Shown: positions 9,901-18,507 of the stretch, piece by piece
Layout of the letters: each line of letters starts with the position of its first letter
Numbering within the stretch: position 1 is the first letter of the stretch
Source: Lysobacterales bacterium
GTDB lineage: Bacteria > Pseudomonadota > Gammaproteobacteria > Xanthomonadales > Rhodanobacteraceae
Assembly: GCA_021324945.1 (NCBI GenBank)
Contig: JAJPID010000047.1
Coordinates: 62,001 to 126,000 of the forward strand
DNA: 64,000 nucleotides
Reading direction: 5' to 3'
The notes under the pieces: model-generated
Database searches by the model: none
Seen by the model: only the letters and a program-made list of their open reading frames with translations
Told to the model about the DNA's origin: nothing
Made by a program: the position numbers and the translations under genes

Positions 9901-11873
9901 AGGGCGCCTGGGAATCAGTCAAGCGGCACTTCCGCGCCCTGAGTCGCGATTGTCAGACACAGGATTTCACTTGCGTCGGCATAGGCGACATGTCGGGCGA
10001 CGTTTTCGGCAACGGCATGCTGTTATCGAAGCACACGCGGCTGCTGGCCGCATTCGATCATCGCCACATTTTCCTCGACCCGAATCCCGATGCAGCATCT
10101 TCTTTTGCCGAGCGCGAGCGCATGTTCAAGCTGCCGCGCTCGAGCTGGGACGACTATGACAAATCGAAGATCAGCGCGGGTGGCGGCGTCTATGCACGCA
10201 CGCTGAAATCGGTTCCGGTATCGAAGGAGGTGCGCGCGGCACTGGGCATCGCGGGTGAGGTCGACCAGATGACGCCGGTCGAGCTGATGCGCGCGATCCT
10301 GAAAGCGCCGGTCGATCTGCTGTTCAACGGCGGCATCGGCACCTATGTCAAGGCCATCACCGAAACCAACGCGGATGCGGGCGATCGCGCCAACAATGCG
10401 CTGCGCATCGACGGGCATGAATTGCGCTGCAAGATCGTAGGCGAGGGCGGCAACCTTGGCTTCACGCAGAAAGGGCGCATCGAGGCCGCGCAGCACGGCG
10501 TGCTGCTCAACACCGACTTCATCGACAACTCCGCGGGCGTGGACACCTCGGACCACGAGGTCAACATCAAGATCCTGCTGAACGATGCGGTGACGCGCGG
10601 TGAACTCAGCATGGAGCAGCGCAACGCGCTATTGGCTTCCATGACCGACGAAGTCGAGAAGCTGGTGCTGTGGGACAACTACCGGCAGAACGTGGCGTTG
10701 TCGTTGATGGAACACATGTCGGTGAGTCGCCTGGGTTCCAAGGCGCATTTCATCCGCACGCTGGAAGCGCACGGGCAACTCGACCGCCAGATCGAATCAC
10801 TGCCTTCGGATGCGGAACTGGCCGAACGCAAAGCGCGGCATCTCGGTCTGACGCGGCCGGAGCTGTGCATCCTGCTCTCCTACGCCAAGATCGTGCTGTA
10901 CCAGCAGTTGCTGGATTCCGATGTGCCGGAAGACCCGTGGCTGTCGCACGAACTGGAGCGCTACTTCCCCGAACCGCTGCGTGAAAGGTATTCGGCCAAC
11001 ATGCAGCGCCACCGGTTGAAGCGCGAGATCATCGCGACCGCGGTGACCAACTCGATAGTCAACCGCATGGGCGCGACTTTCATGTTGCGCATGCAGGAAG
11101 ACACCGGGCAAACGCCGGCGGCGGTGGCCAAGGCCTACAACGCCGCACGCGAAATCCTCGGCGCACGCGAATTGTGGGCGCGCATCGAGGCGCTGGACGG
11201 GCAAGTCGCCGAAGGTACGCAGGTCGATGCGCTGCTGAAAATCTGGGCGCTTTTGCGGCACATGACGCGCTGGCTGTTGAACAAACCCGGCACCGTGCTG
11301 GACATCGCGGGCCTGGTAGAGCGCTACCATCCTGGCATGGAATCGCTGCGCGCCGCGCTGCCGGCGGCCCTGACGCCGACGGGCCGCGCCTCGTTCGACG
11401 TGGACATGGAAAAGTGGCAGGGGCTCGGCTTTCCGGATCAACTAGCGGAGGATCTCGCCGAAGTGCCGGTGCTGTCGGCGGCGCTGGACATCATCGAAAC
11501 CGCACGCGAATCGGGTCAGCCGATCGAAAAGGTGGCGCGCGTGTTCTTCGAACTGGGCGAGGCGCTCGACATCGAATGGCTGCGCAGCCAGATCGAGGCG
11601 CTGCCTGTGGAAAGCGGCTGGCACGCGCAGGCGCGCGGTTCATTGCGTGACGAACTGGCGTCACAACAACGCGCACTGGCGAACCAGGTGTTGGCGAGCA
11701 AGCCGCGCGGCGGCGAAAGCGCGGTAGCGGCATGGCTCGACCGCGACGATCCCGCGCTGAAATTCACCCGCTCGATGCTGGATGAAATCCGCACGCAGAA
11801 CGTCGATTACCCGATCGCCTCCGTCGCGCTGCGCCGGCTGGCGCAATTGGCACAGTTGCCGGGAGCGGTGTAG
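6930..11873 (+). CDS. gdhB: NAD-specific glutamate dehydrogenase, 180-kDa class
   Basis: Giant NAD-dependent glutamate dehydrogenase (glutamate + NAD to 2-oxoglutarate + ammonium + NADH), acting in catabolism. It has 1647 residues from the chosen ATG, the usual size for this class. A long N-terminal part with ACT-like regions precedes the catalytic core, which contains [20 protein letters not shown], a substrate-binding Lys region KGGFFVKK, and [17 protein letters not shown]. Further on come [15 protein letters not shown] and [17 protein letters not shown]. The C-terminal domain is helical. An in-frame ATG 15 codons upstream (6885) would extend it into the divergent cyclase gene. No clear ribosome-binding site precedes either start. 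Confidence 0.95.
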   Translation: [1647 protein letters not shown]

Positions 11874-11881
11874 CGCTGAAC

Positions 11882-11965
11882 GGTCAGCGATGTAGATCTG
11901 CGGTCAGCGGGAGGAGCTCGGACATCGTGCTTTTGCCGCTCACCGCTCACTATTCACTGCTCACC
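11882..11965. repeat. Bipartite heptad repeat element, copy 2
   Basis: GGTCAGCG occurs twice (11882-11889 and 11902-11909). Read on the minus strand, 11938-11965 is four uninterrupted 7-nt units: GGTGAGC, AGTGAAT, AGTGAGC and GGTGAGC. The composition matches the element at 5047-5145, inverted. It fills most of the 112-bp gap between the dehydrogenase gene and nadK, so any nadK promoter must lie in or beside it. Confidence 0.65.
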
Positions 11966-11985
11966 ACTTGCGGCACACTCCGCCC

Positions 11986-12765
11986 ATGCCGCAGCTTTCA
12001 GACAAACCGCGCATCGCCTTCGTCGCTTCGCCGTCGCTCAAGGCGCGCGAGGCGGCGCGCGCGCTGAGCGCGCGCTATGGCGACGCGCCGCTGGACGAGG
12101 CCGACTTGATCGTCGCGCTGGGCGGCGACGGTTTCATGCTGCGGACTCTCCACGAGCATCGCGATCGCGGCTTGCCCGTTTACGGCATGAAATTGGGCCG
12201 CGTCGGTTTTCTGATGAATCAGTTCGAAGCCGATTCGCTGGAACAGCGTCTGGCCGCGGCGCATCCGGCCGTGCTGCATCCGCTGGAAATGCGTGTGCTG
12301 CGTTCGGATGGCAGCGAAACGAACGCACTGGCGTTCAACGAGATTTCGCTGCTGCGCCAGACCAATCAGGCCGCGCACATCGAAGTCGCGTTGAACGGCA
12401 CGGTGAAGCTGGAAAACCTGATCTGTGACGGCGTGCTGGTGGCGACACCCGCCGGGTCCACCGCATACAACCTGTCGGCGTACGGCCCGATCCTTCCGCT
12501 CGACGCCAACGTGCTGGCGCTGACGCCGATCAGCCCGTTCCGCCCGCGCCGCTGGCGCGGCGCGCTGCTGCCCTCATCCACTGAAGTGCGCCTGCGCACG
12601 CTGGAACCGGAGCATCGCCCGCTCAGCGCCACGGCCGACTTCATCGAGGTGCGCCACGCGCTGGAAGTGATCGTGCGCGAAGCGCGCGAACACGCCGTCA
12701 CCCTGCTGTTCGATCCTGAGCACAATCTGGCGCAGAGAATTCTGGACGAGCAGTTCGCGCCTTGA
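11986..12765 (+). CDS. nadK: NAD kinase
   Basis: Phosphorylates NAD to NADP in the cytoplasm; 259 residues, within the range of compact bacterial NAD kinases. The diagnostic GGDG motif sits at residues 46-49 ([13 protein letters not shown]). The nucleotide-binding segments NEISLLRQ and [16 protein letters not shown] follow. The ATG at 11986 is chosen; an upstream TTG adds six residues encoded next to the repeat element and is less likely. It is followed 75 bp later by recJ on the same strand. Confidence 0.95.
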   Translation: MPQLSDKPRIAFVASPSLKAREAARALSARYGDAPLDEADLIVALGGDGFMLRTLHEHRDRGLPVYGMKLGRVGFLMNQFEADSLEQRLAAAHPAVLHPLEMRVLRSDGSETNALAFNEISLLRQTNQAAHIEVALNGTVKLENLICDGVLVATPAGSTAYNLSAYGPILPLDANVLALTPISPFRPRRWRGALLPSSTEVRLRTLEPEHRPLSATADFIEVRHALEVIVREAREHAVTLLFDPEHNLAQRILDEQFAP

Positions 12766-12840
12766 GGGGAGGTGATTTCCGACACGGATTCGCGCCGAAG
12801 GGCGCTTGTCGCAGTGCGCTAACTCCCGCATCCTGGCCAC

Positions 12841-14643
12841 ATGTCCGCACCTCCACCGCGCGCATTGAATATCGTCCGCCGCACTTTTACCGGCGAACCG
12901 CGCGGCTGGCCCGATCACGTGCATCCGGTGCTGCAGCGCGTGTATGCCGCGCGTGGCGTGCTGTGCCCGCAGGATGCGGAAACGCGTTTGTCCGGATTGC
13001 TGCCGCCAAACGCAATTCACGGCATCGATACCGCGGTGGAATTGCTGATCGACGTGATTGCGCGGCAAAAGCGCATCGTGATCGCGGCGGATTTCGACTG
13101 CGATGGTGCCTGTGGTGCAGCCATCGCGGTGCGTGGTTTGCGTGCGCTCGGCGCGCAGCATGTCGATTATGTCGTGCCCAATCGAATGGTGCACGGCTAT
13201 GGCCTTTCGCCTGCGCTGATCGAAACGCTGCAACCTGCGCCGGGTTTGATCCTCACGGTGGACAATGGCATCGCCTCCAATGCTGGCGTGGCGGCGGCCA
13301 AGGCGCGCGGCTGCGCCGTGATCGTCACCGATCATCATTTGCCCGGCGCCACGCTCCCGGATGCGGATGCCATCGTGAACCCGCAACTGGGTTCCGAGGC
13401 GCTCTCGAAAAACCTTTGCGGCGCGGGTGTCGCGTTCTATTTACTGCTCGCGTTGCGCGCCAGGTTGCGCGAGCGCGGGGTGTTCTCCGGTACGCAAGCA
13501 CCCGAGCTCTCATCGCTACTCGATCTCGTCGCGCTCGCCACCGTCGCCGATCTGGTGCCGCTGGATCGCAACAACCGCATCCTGGTGGAAGCCGGTTTGC
13601 GGCGCATCCGTGCTGGCCGCGCTTGCGCCGGCATCGCTGCGCTGATCGAAATCGCCGGATGCGATCCACGCCGGTTCGATGCGTTCGATTTCGGCTATGC
13701 GCTGGCGCCGCGCATCAACGCCGCGGGCCGGCTGGAGGACATGACGCTCGGCGTCGAGTGTCTGCTTACCGAAAATGCCGCACGTGCGCGCGAATTTGCG
13801 GCGATCCTGCACGGCATCAACGGCGAGCGCCGTGGCTTGCAGGAATCGATGGTTGCGGAAGCGGAAGCGATGCTGTCGCGCATCGATACCCATGCCTGCG
13901 GGGTCAGCCTGTTCGATCCCGTGTGGCATCCCGGCGTGATCGGTCTGGTCGCGTCGAAGATCAAGGAACGGTTGCACCGGCCGGTGATCGCCTTCGCTCC
14001 GGTATGCGAAGGACAACCAGGAGCAAATGAGAAGTGCACGCCGGGAGGCGCGCATTTTGATCGTCGCACACAGGAAGCGCGCAGGGGCTTTGATGTTCTC
14101 AGGGGTTCTGCACGTTCCATTCCCGGGTTTCATATCCGAGATGCACTGGCCGAACTCGATGTGCGCGAACCCGGATTGATCGAACGTTTCGGCGGTCACG
14201 CAATGGCGGCGGGCTTGACTCTGCGCGCGGAGCACTACGAGCGCTTCAAGCTATGTTTCGACGCGATCGCACGCGAGCGCATCGCTCCGGAATCACTGCA
14301 ACCATTGCTGCACAGCGACGGCGAACTGGATTGCGGGGATTTCGATCTGGAGCTGGCGCGGCAGTTGCGCGCGGCCGGGCCGTGGGGGCAAGGGTTTCCG
14401 CCGCCGTTGTTCGACAACATATTCGAGTGCCTCGGCTGGCGCCGTGTCGGTGGCGAGGGGCGGCACCTGCGCATCAACCTTCGCGATCCGCGCGACCGCC
14501 GCGTGCATACCGCGTTGCAGTTCAACGCCCAGGCCGAACCACCTGTCGCGCCCCGGGTGCGACTGGCCTATGAACTGGCAATCGACGACTGGCAAGGTGT
14601 GGAAACGCTACGCTTGCTGGTGCGGCATATCGAAGCGGCCTGA
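12841..14643 (+). CDS. recJ: Single-stranded-DNA-specific exonuclease RecJ, with internal insertion
   Basis: 5'-to-3' single-strand exonuclease of the DHH family, used in recombination and mismatch repair; 600 residues. Metal-binding motifs are DFDCDGACG (residues 84-92, usually DxDxDG) and DHHLPG (164-169). The later RecJ motif LRGSARSIPGFHIRDAL and the RFGGHAMAAGL stretch are intact, as is a C-terminal OB-fold region. Residues 388-419, between FAP and LRGSARS, have no counterpart in RecJ as I know the family, where these motifs are separated by only a few residues. That segment is encoded over a hairpin-forming repeat (14032-14058) and looks like an in-frame insertion, probably in a surface loop. 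Confidence 0.95.
   Translation: MSAPPPRALNIVRRTFTGEPRGWPDHVHPVLQRVYAARGVLCPQDAETRLSGLLPPNAIHGIDTAVELLIDVIARQKRIVIAADFDCDGACGAAIAVRGLRALGAQHVDYVVPNRMVHGYGLSPALIETLQPAPGLILTVDNGIASNAGVAAAKARGCAVIVTDHHLPGATLPDADAIVNPQLGSEALSKNLCGAGVAFYLLLALRARLRERGVFSGTQAPELSSLLDLVALATVADLVPLDRNNRILVEAGLRRIRAGRACAGIAALIEIAGCDPRRFDAFDFGYALAPRINAAGRLEDMTLGVECLLTENAARAREFAAILHGINGERRGLQESMVAEAEAMLSRIDTHACGVSLFDPVWHPGVIGLVASKIKERLHRPVIAFAPVCEGQPGANEKCTPGGAHFDRRTQEARRGFDVLRGSARSIPGFHIRDALAELDVREPGLIERFGGHAMAAGLTLRAEHYERFKLCFDAIARERIAPESLQPLLHSDGELDCGDFDLELARQLRAAGPWGQGFPPPLFDNIFECLGWRRVGGEGRHLRINLRDPRDRRVHTALQFNAQAEPPVAPRVRLAYELAIDDWQGVETLRLLVRHIEAA
14032..14058. repeat. Hairpin element inside recJ
   Basis: AAGTGCACGCC and GGCGCGCATTT form an imperfect 11-bp hairpin with loop GGGA, followed by another T. 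The design (AAGTGC..., four-base purine loop, ...GC-TTT) resembles the palindromes at 18440-18464 and 35028-35052. It falls in the recJ segment that has no counterpart in other RecJ proteins. Confidence 0.45.
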
Positions 14644-14720
14644 CTGGCGACATGACTTGCACCGCTGCCGCTGCGGTCCGGATTGTCGTACCCTCCCGCG
14701 GTCGTCCAAAGGGAACCGCC

Positions 14721-16772
14721 ATGCGTTTTCGCAGATTTTCATCGTTCTGTGCCGCCACTGGCGTGCTGGTCATCGCCGCGTCCTCCGCCCACGCCGACGA
14801 TGCGAAAACGTTCCAGCTCGAAGACCTGCGCAAGCTGGTGTCCCTGAGCGAGCCCAAGATTTCGCCCGACGGCACGAAGATCGCGGTGGTCGTCGCCACG
14901 CCCGACTGGAAATCCGACAAGCGCCGCGAAGAAATCGACCTGATCGACGTGGCCAATGGCAACAAACGTGCGCTGACTTGGAAGCGCACGGGTCTGGGTT
15001 CACTGCACTGGTCACCCGACGGCACACGACTCGCCTTTCTCGCCGATGACAACGGCGCGCAGGACGGATCCGATTCGAAAGAAAATGATGATGATTCCGG
15101 CAAGGGCGACGACGACAAAAAGGCGCAGATCTTCGTGATGCCGATGGATGGCGGAGATGCGATGCGCATCACGCACGTCAAGCAAGGCGTGGACGAATTT
15201 TCGTGGAGCCCGGACGGCACACGCATCGCCTTCATCACCGCGGACGAGGCCCAGAACGCTAAAGAGATCAAGGCGCACGACGATGCGTTTCAGGTCACCG
15301 ACAACAATTTTCTGGTACGCGCCGCGCTGACGCCCGATCACCTGTGGGTGGTGCCGAGCGACGGTGGTGAAGCGAAACGCTTGACCGAAGGCGATTTCAG
15401 CCTGCAAACCGATCAGCAGGATTCTGCGCCCGTACCGGAGTGGAGCCGCGACGGTCACAGCATCGCCTTCACGCGCTTTCCGGGACCGTGGTGGGGACCC
15501 TCGTTCCAATCCGTCATCGATCAGGTCGACGCGGACGGCGGCACGACGCGTGATCTGGTATCTGACAAGGGCGCGTTCGATTTCCACTACGCGCCCGCTG
15601 GCGATACATACGCGTTCATGCGCGCGCGAAACGGCGACCAGAACAACGGCAATGCCGTGTACGTCGGCGACGGGCAGGGCGCTGCGCGCGATGTCACCGC
15701 TGCGCTGGCGCGCAACATCGATGAATACAAGTGGTTGCCGGACGGCAAGTCGCTGCTGTTGGCGGGCGCCGATGGCACGCACCACGTGTTCTGGGTGCAG
15801 CCACTGGACGGTAACGCACGCGAGCTGGATCTCGGGGACATTCAAGTCGCGCGCGAATTGAGTGTCTCGAACGACGGCCGAATCGCTTTCATCGGCGTGA
15901 CGTCCGCGCATCCGGCGGAACTCTATGTGATGGATTCGCCGAATGGCAAACCGCGCAGGCTCACATCGCTCAATTCGTTCGCGGATCAACTGAGGCTTGG
16001 CCGCAGCGAAGCCGTGCAATGGCGCAGCGCGGACGGTTTCGACGAGGACGGCGTGCTCACTTATCCGGCCGATTACCGCAAGGGCAGGAAGTACCCGCTG
16101 GTGCTGGCGATCCACGGCGGACCGGAAGCTTCGTCCGATTTAGGTTTCTCGCCGCTGGTCCAGTTACTGGCTGCAAACGGCTTTCTCGTTTTCCAGCCGA
16201 ACTACCGCGGCAGCACCAATCTCGGCGATAAATACCAGCACGCGATCTTCCGCGACACCGGCGACGGGCCTGGCAAGGACGTGATGGCGGGACTGGCCGC
16301 GGTCGCGAAGCTGGGCATCGTGGATGAGAGGCGCATTGGCGTGTCCGGCTGGTCGTACGGCGGTTACATGACCACTTGGTTGACCGGACATTACGACACC
16401 TGGAAAGCCGCGGTCGCGGGTGCAGCGCTGACCGACTGGGTGATGGATTACACGGTGTCGTACTACCAGAAAGGCGATGTGTATTTCTTCGGCGGCTCGC
16501 CGTGGACGAAGCAGTACCACGACATCTGGCGCGAGCAGTCGCCGATCCAATACGCGCAGAACGTCAAGGCGCCGACGCTGATCCTGGGCGACGTCGGTGA
16601 TCCCAACGTGCCGCTGATCAATTCGTACGAGTGGTTCCACGCGTTGCGCGACGCCGGCGTGCCGGTGGAATTCTACGCGTACCCCGTCGACAGCCATTTC
16701 CCGCACGACATCGTACGCACCACGGATGTGTACAAGCGTTGGGTGGGGTGGATGAAGAAGTATCTGCAGTAG
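14721..16772 (+). CDS. Exported S9-family prolyl oligopeptidase/dipeptidyl aminopeptidase-like peptidase
   Basis: Serine peptidase predicted to be exported; 683 residues. The first 28 residues form a signal peptide (MRFRRF..., hydrophobic core, cleavage after AHA). A beta-propeller region with WSPDGTRIAF-type repeats (residues about 35-390) precedes the alpha/beta-hydrolase domain. The nucleophile is Ser545 in GWSYGGYMT. The likely acid is in GDVGDPNVP (about 627) and the His in SHFPHD (about 659). The ATG at 14721 is preferred because AAAGGGA stands just upstream and the signal peptide begins there. An acidic run near residues 115-135 interrupts the propeller. The natural substrates, presumably short peptides, are not known. 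Confidence 0.93.
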   Translation: MRFRRFSSFCAATGVLVIAASSAHADDAKTFQLEDLRKLVSLSEPKISPDGTKIAVVVATPDWKSDKRREEIDLIDVANGNKRALTWKRTGLGSLHWSPDGTRLAFLADDNGAQDGSDSKENDDDSGKGDDDKKAQIFVMPMDGGDAMRITHVKQGVDEFSWSPDGTRIAFITADEAQNAKEIKAHDDAFQVTDNNFLVRAALTPDHLWVVPSDGGEAKRLTEGDFSLQTDQQDSAPVPEWSRDGHSIAFTRFPGPWWGPSFQSVIDQVDADGGTTRDLVSDKGAFDFHYAPAGDTYAFMRARNGDQNNGNAVYVGDGQGAARDVTAALARNIDEYKWLPDGKSLLLAGADGTHHVFWVQPLDGNARELDLGDIQVARELSVSNDGRIAFIGVTSAHPAELYVMDSPNGKPRRLTSLNSFADQLRLGRSEAVQWRSADGFDEDGVLTYPADYRKGRKYPLVLAIHGGPEASSDLGFSPLVQLLAANGFLVFQPNYRGSTNLGDKYQHAIFRDTGDGPGKDVMAGLAAVAKLGIVDERRIGVSGWSYGGYMTTWLTGHYDTWKAAVAGAALTDWVMDYTVSYYQKGDVYFFGGSPWTKQYHDIWREQSPIQYAQNVKAPTLILGDVGDPNVPLINSYEWFHALRDAGVPVEFYAYPVDSHFPHDIVRTTDVYKRWVGWMKKYLQ

Positions 16773-16831
16773 GGCCGGTTTCAACCCACCGCATCGAGGA
16801 GATCAATCTGCATGGCGGATCAAGACGCGCC

Positions 16832-17491
16832 CTACCGTTTGCGCGCCAAGGTCAACCCGTCCCCGATCGGCAGCATGGCCAGATCGATGCGCTCATCGCG
16901 ATGCAATTTATCGTTGAGCGCCTGCAATGCACGCGTGTCCTCATCTGTCGCCGGCCGCGCCACGTCGCCGCTCCACAGCACATTGTCGATCGCGATCAGT
17001 CCGCCGCCACGCAGCAGTTGCAGACAGCATTCGTAATACGCGTCGTAGCCGGTCTTGTCGGCGTCGATGAAGGCGAAGTCGTACGTGCCCGCTTCGCCGG
17101 CATTCAATCGCGCGTCCAGCGTTTCGATCGCCGGCGCCAGTTTTAATTCGATCTTGTCTGCCACGCCCGCGCGTTGCCAGTATGGTTTGCCGATCGAGGT
17201 GTATTCGTCGCTGATGTCGCAGGCGAGGATCTTGCCCTCTGCCGGCAGCGCCAGCGCGACGCTCAGCGCGCTGTAACCGGTAAACACGCCGATCTCGATG
17301 CAACGCCGCGCGCCGAGCAATTTCACCAGCAACGCCATGAACTGGCCTTGCTCGGGCGAGATCTGCATCTGCGCACGCGGGTGCACGCGCGTCGCTTCGC
17401 GCAGCGCAGTCTGTTCCGGGTGCTCGCGCAGCGAATGCGCCAGCAGATAGTCGTACAGCGTGTCGTCGAGATCGATGGTACGGCGCGACAT
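16832..17491 (-). CDS. Class I SAM-dependent O-methyltransferase (caffeoyl-CoA/catechol OMT-like)
   Basis: Small O-methyltransferase of the OMT_3 family, 219 residues. SAM-binding motif I is IEIGVFTGYSALSVALAL. The downstream acidic and metal-site residues fit FAFIDADK and AIDNVLWSG, the pattern of divalent-metal-dependent enzymes that methylate catechol-like hydroxyls. The start at 17491 gives MSRRTIDLDD; the frame stays open upstream but has no reason to be coding there. It is divergent from the next gene with 88 bp between starts and convergent with the S9 peptidase gene. The substrate is unknown. Confidence 0.92.
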   Translation of the reverse strand: MSRRTIDLDDTLYDYLLAHSLREHPEQTALREATRVHPRAQMQISPEQGQFMALLVKLLGARRCIEIGVFTGYSALSVALALPAEGKILACDISDEYTSIGKPYWQRAGVADKIELKLAPAIETLDARLNAGEAGTYDFAFIDADKTGYDAYYECCLQLLRGGGLIAIDNVLWSGDVARPATDEDTRALQALNDKLHRDERIDLAMLPIGDGLTLARKR

Positions 17492-17579
17492 GCGGGTCTT
17501 CCGGGGCGGGATTAGCAATGTACGCCAGAATCCGACAATCGGCGTAATCTTGCGTTTTCCAAAGTCAGGAGGACTCGCC

Positions 17580-18419
17580 ATGTTGCAGCGGATGGGTTTG
17601 AAAGTGATTGCTTGTGCGTTCGCCGGTGCGTTGTGCGCGGGGGGCATTGCCCAGGCGGCCGATAGCGGACCGATCGCATCATCCGGCGACACGGCCACGT
17701 TATTGCAGGAGGCAATCGCCGGTAGTTGGCGTTCGGATGCCAACAAGGCGCGCGACAAGTATCGGCATCCGGTCGAAACGCTGACGTTCTTCGGCATCAA
17801 GCCCGACATGACTGTGGTCGAACTCGACCCGGGCGGCGGCTGGTACACGGAGATTCTCGCGCCGTTCCTCTATGCGAACGGTCATCTGATCGAGGCGGCT
17901 TCGCCGCCGCGAAACGGCGGTCCGAGCAAATTCGAGCAGAAGTTGAAAGCCGATCCCAAGGTGTACGGTCATGTCACGAAAGTTATTCCGTTTTCGCCGC
18001 CGGACCAGGTGAATCTCGGTCCGGACAATTCGGCCGACATGGTGCTGACCTTCCGCAACGCGCACGACTGGTTGAACGACAGTCCGCAAACGCTGGATGC
18101 GGTATTCAAGGCTGCGTACAAGGTGCTGAAACCCGGCGGCGTGCTGGGCTTCACCGATCACCGCGCCAAGCCGTTCGCCGATGCGCTACAAAGCTCCAAG
18201 GCGTTGCATCGCATACCCGAGGACTACATGATCGAAGTCGGCTTGCGCAATGGCTTCCGGCTGGCCGGCGCATCGGAGATCAATGCCAATCCGAACGATC
18301 CTGAAGACATCAACGTGCATCATTTGCCACCGGATCTGTCCGGTCCGGAGTCGGAGCATGCGAAGATGAAGGCGATCGGCGAATCGGATCGGATGACGTT
18401 GAAGTTCGTGAAGCCTTGA
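17580..18419 (+). CDS. Methyltransferase-fold protein with a signal peptide
   Basis: 279 residues. The N-terminus has a clear Sec signal (hydrophobic stretch to GGIAQA, then ADSG). The rest is a class I methyltransferase-like fold: VVELDPGGGWYTEILAPFL corresponds to SAM motif I, DMVLTFRNAHDWL to the motif IV region, and AAYKVLKPGGVLGFTDHR to the motif V/VI region. CAGGAGG about 8 bp before the ATG supports this start. Export is odd because SAM is a cytoplasmic cofactor, so the protein may have another role, bind a different ligand, or stay tethered. It is followed by a palindromic hairpin with a T-run that could end transcription. Confidence 0.85.
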   Translation: MLQRMGLKVIACAFAGALCAGGIAQAADSGPIASSGDTATLLQEAIAGSWRSDANKARDKYRHPVETLTFFGIKPDMTVVELDPGGGWYTEILAPFLYANGHLIEAASPPRNGGPSKFEQKLKADPKVYGHVTKVIPFSPPDQVNLGPDNSADMVLTFRNAHDWLNDSPQTLDAVFKAAYKVLKPGGVLGFTDHRAKPFADALQSSKALHRIPEDYMIEVGLRNGFRLAGASEINANPNDPEDINVHHLPPDLSGPESEHAKMKAIGESDRMTLKFVKP

Positions 18420-18439
18420 GATTTCCTGCTTCACTCCAA

Positions 18440-18464
18440 AAGTGCGGCCAAGGATGGCCGCTTT
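18440..18464. repeat. 25-bp palindromic element / possible terminator, copy 1
   Basis: The arms GCGGCCA and TGGCCGC flank the loop AGGA, with AAAAGT before and TTTTG after, so it can act as an intrinsic terminator for the upstream gene. The 25-bp core is identical at 23 positions to 35028-35052, which lies in the 5' end of a coding region. It is therefore a dispersed repeat rather than a unique terminator. Confidence 0.7.
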
Positions 18465-18507
18465 TGCCTTTTGCGATCAAGGACGATCGCGACTCTGAGA
18501 GGCTTCT

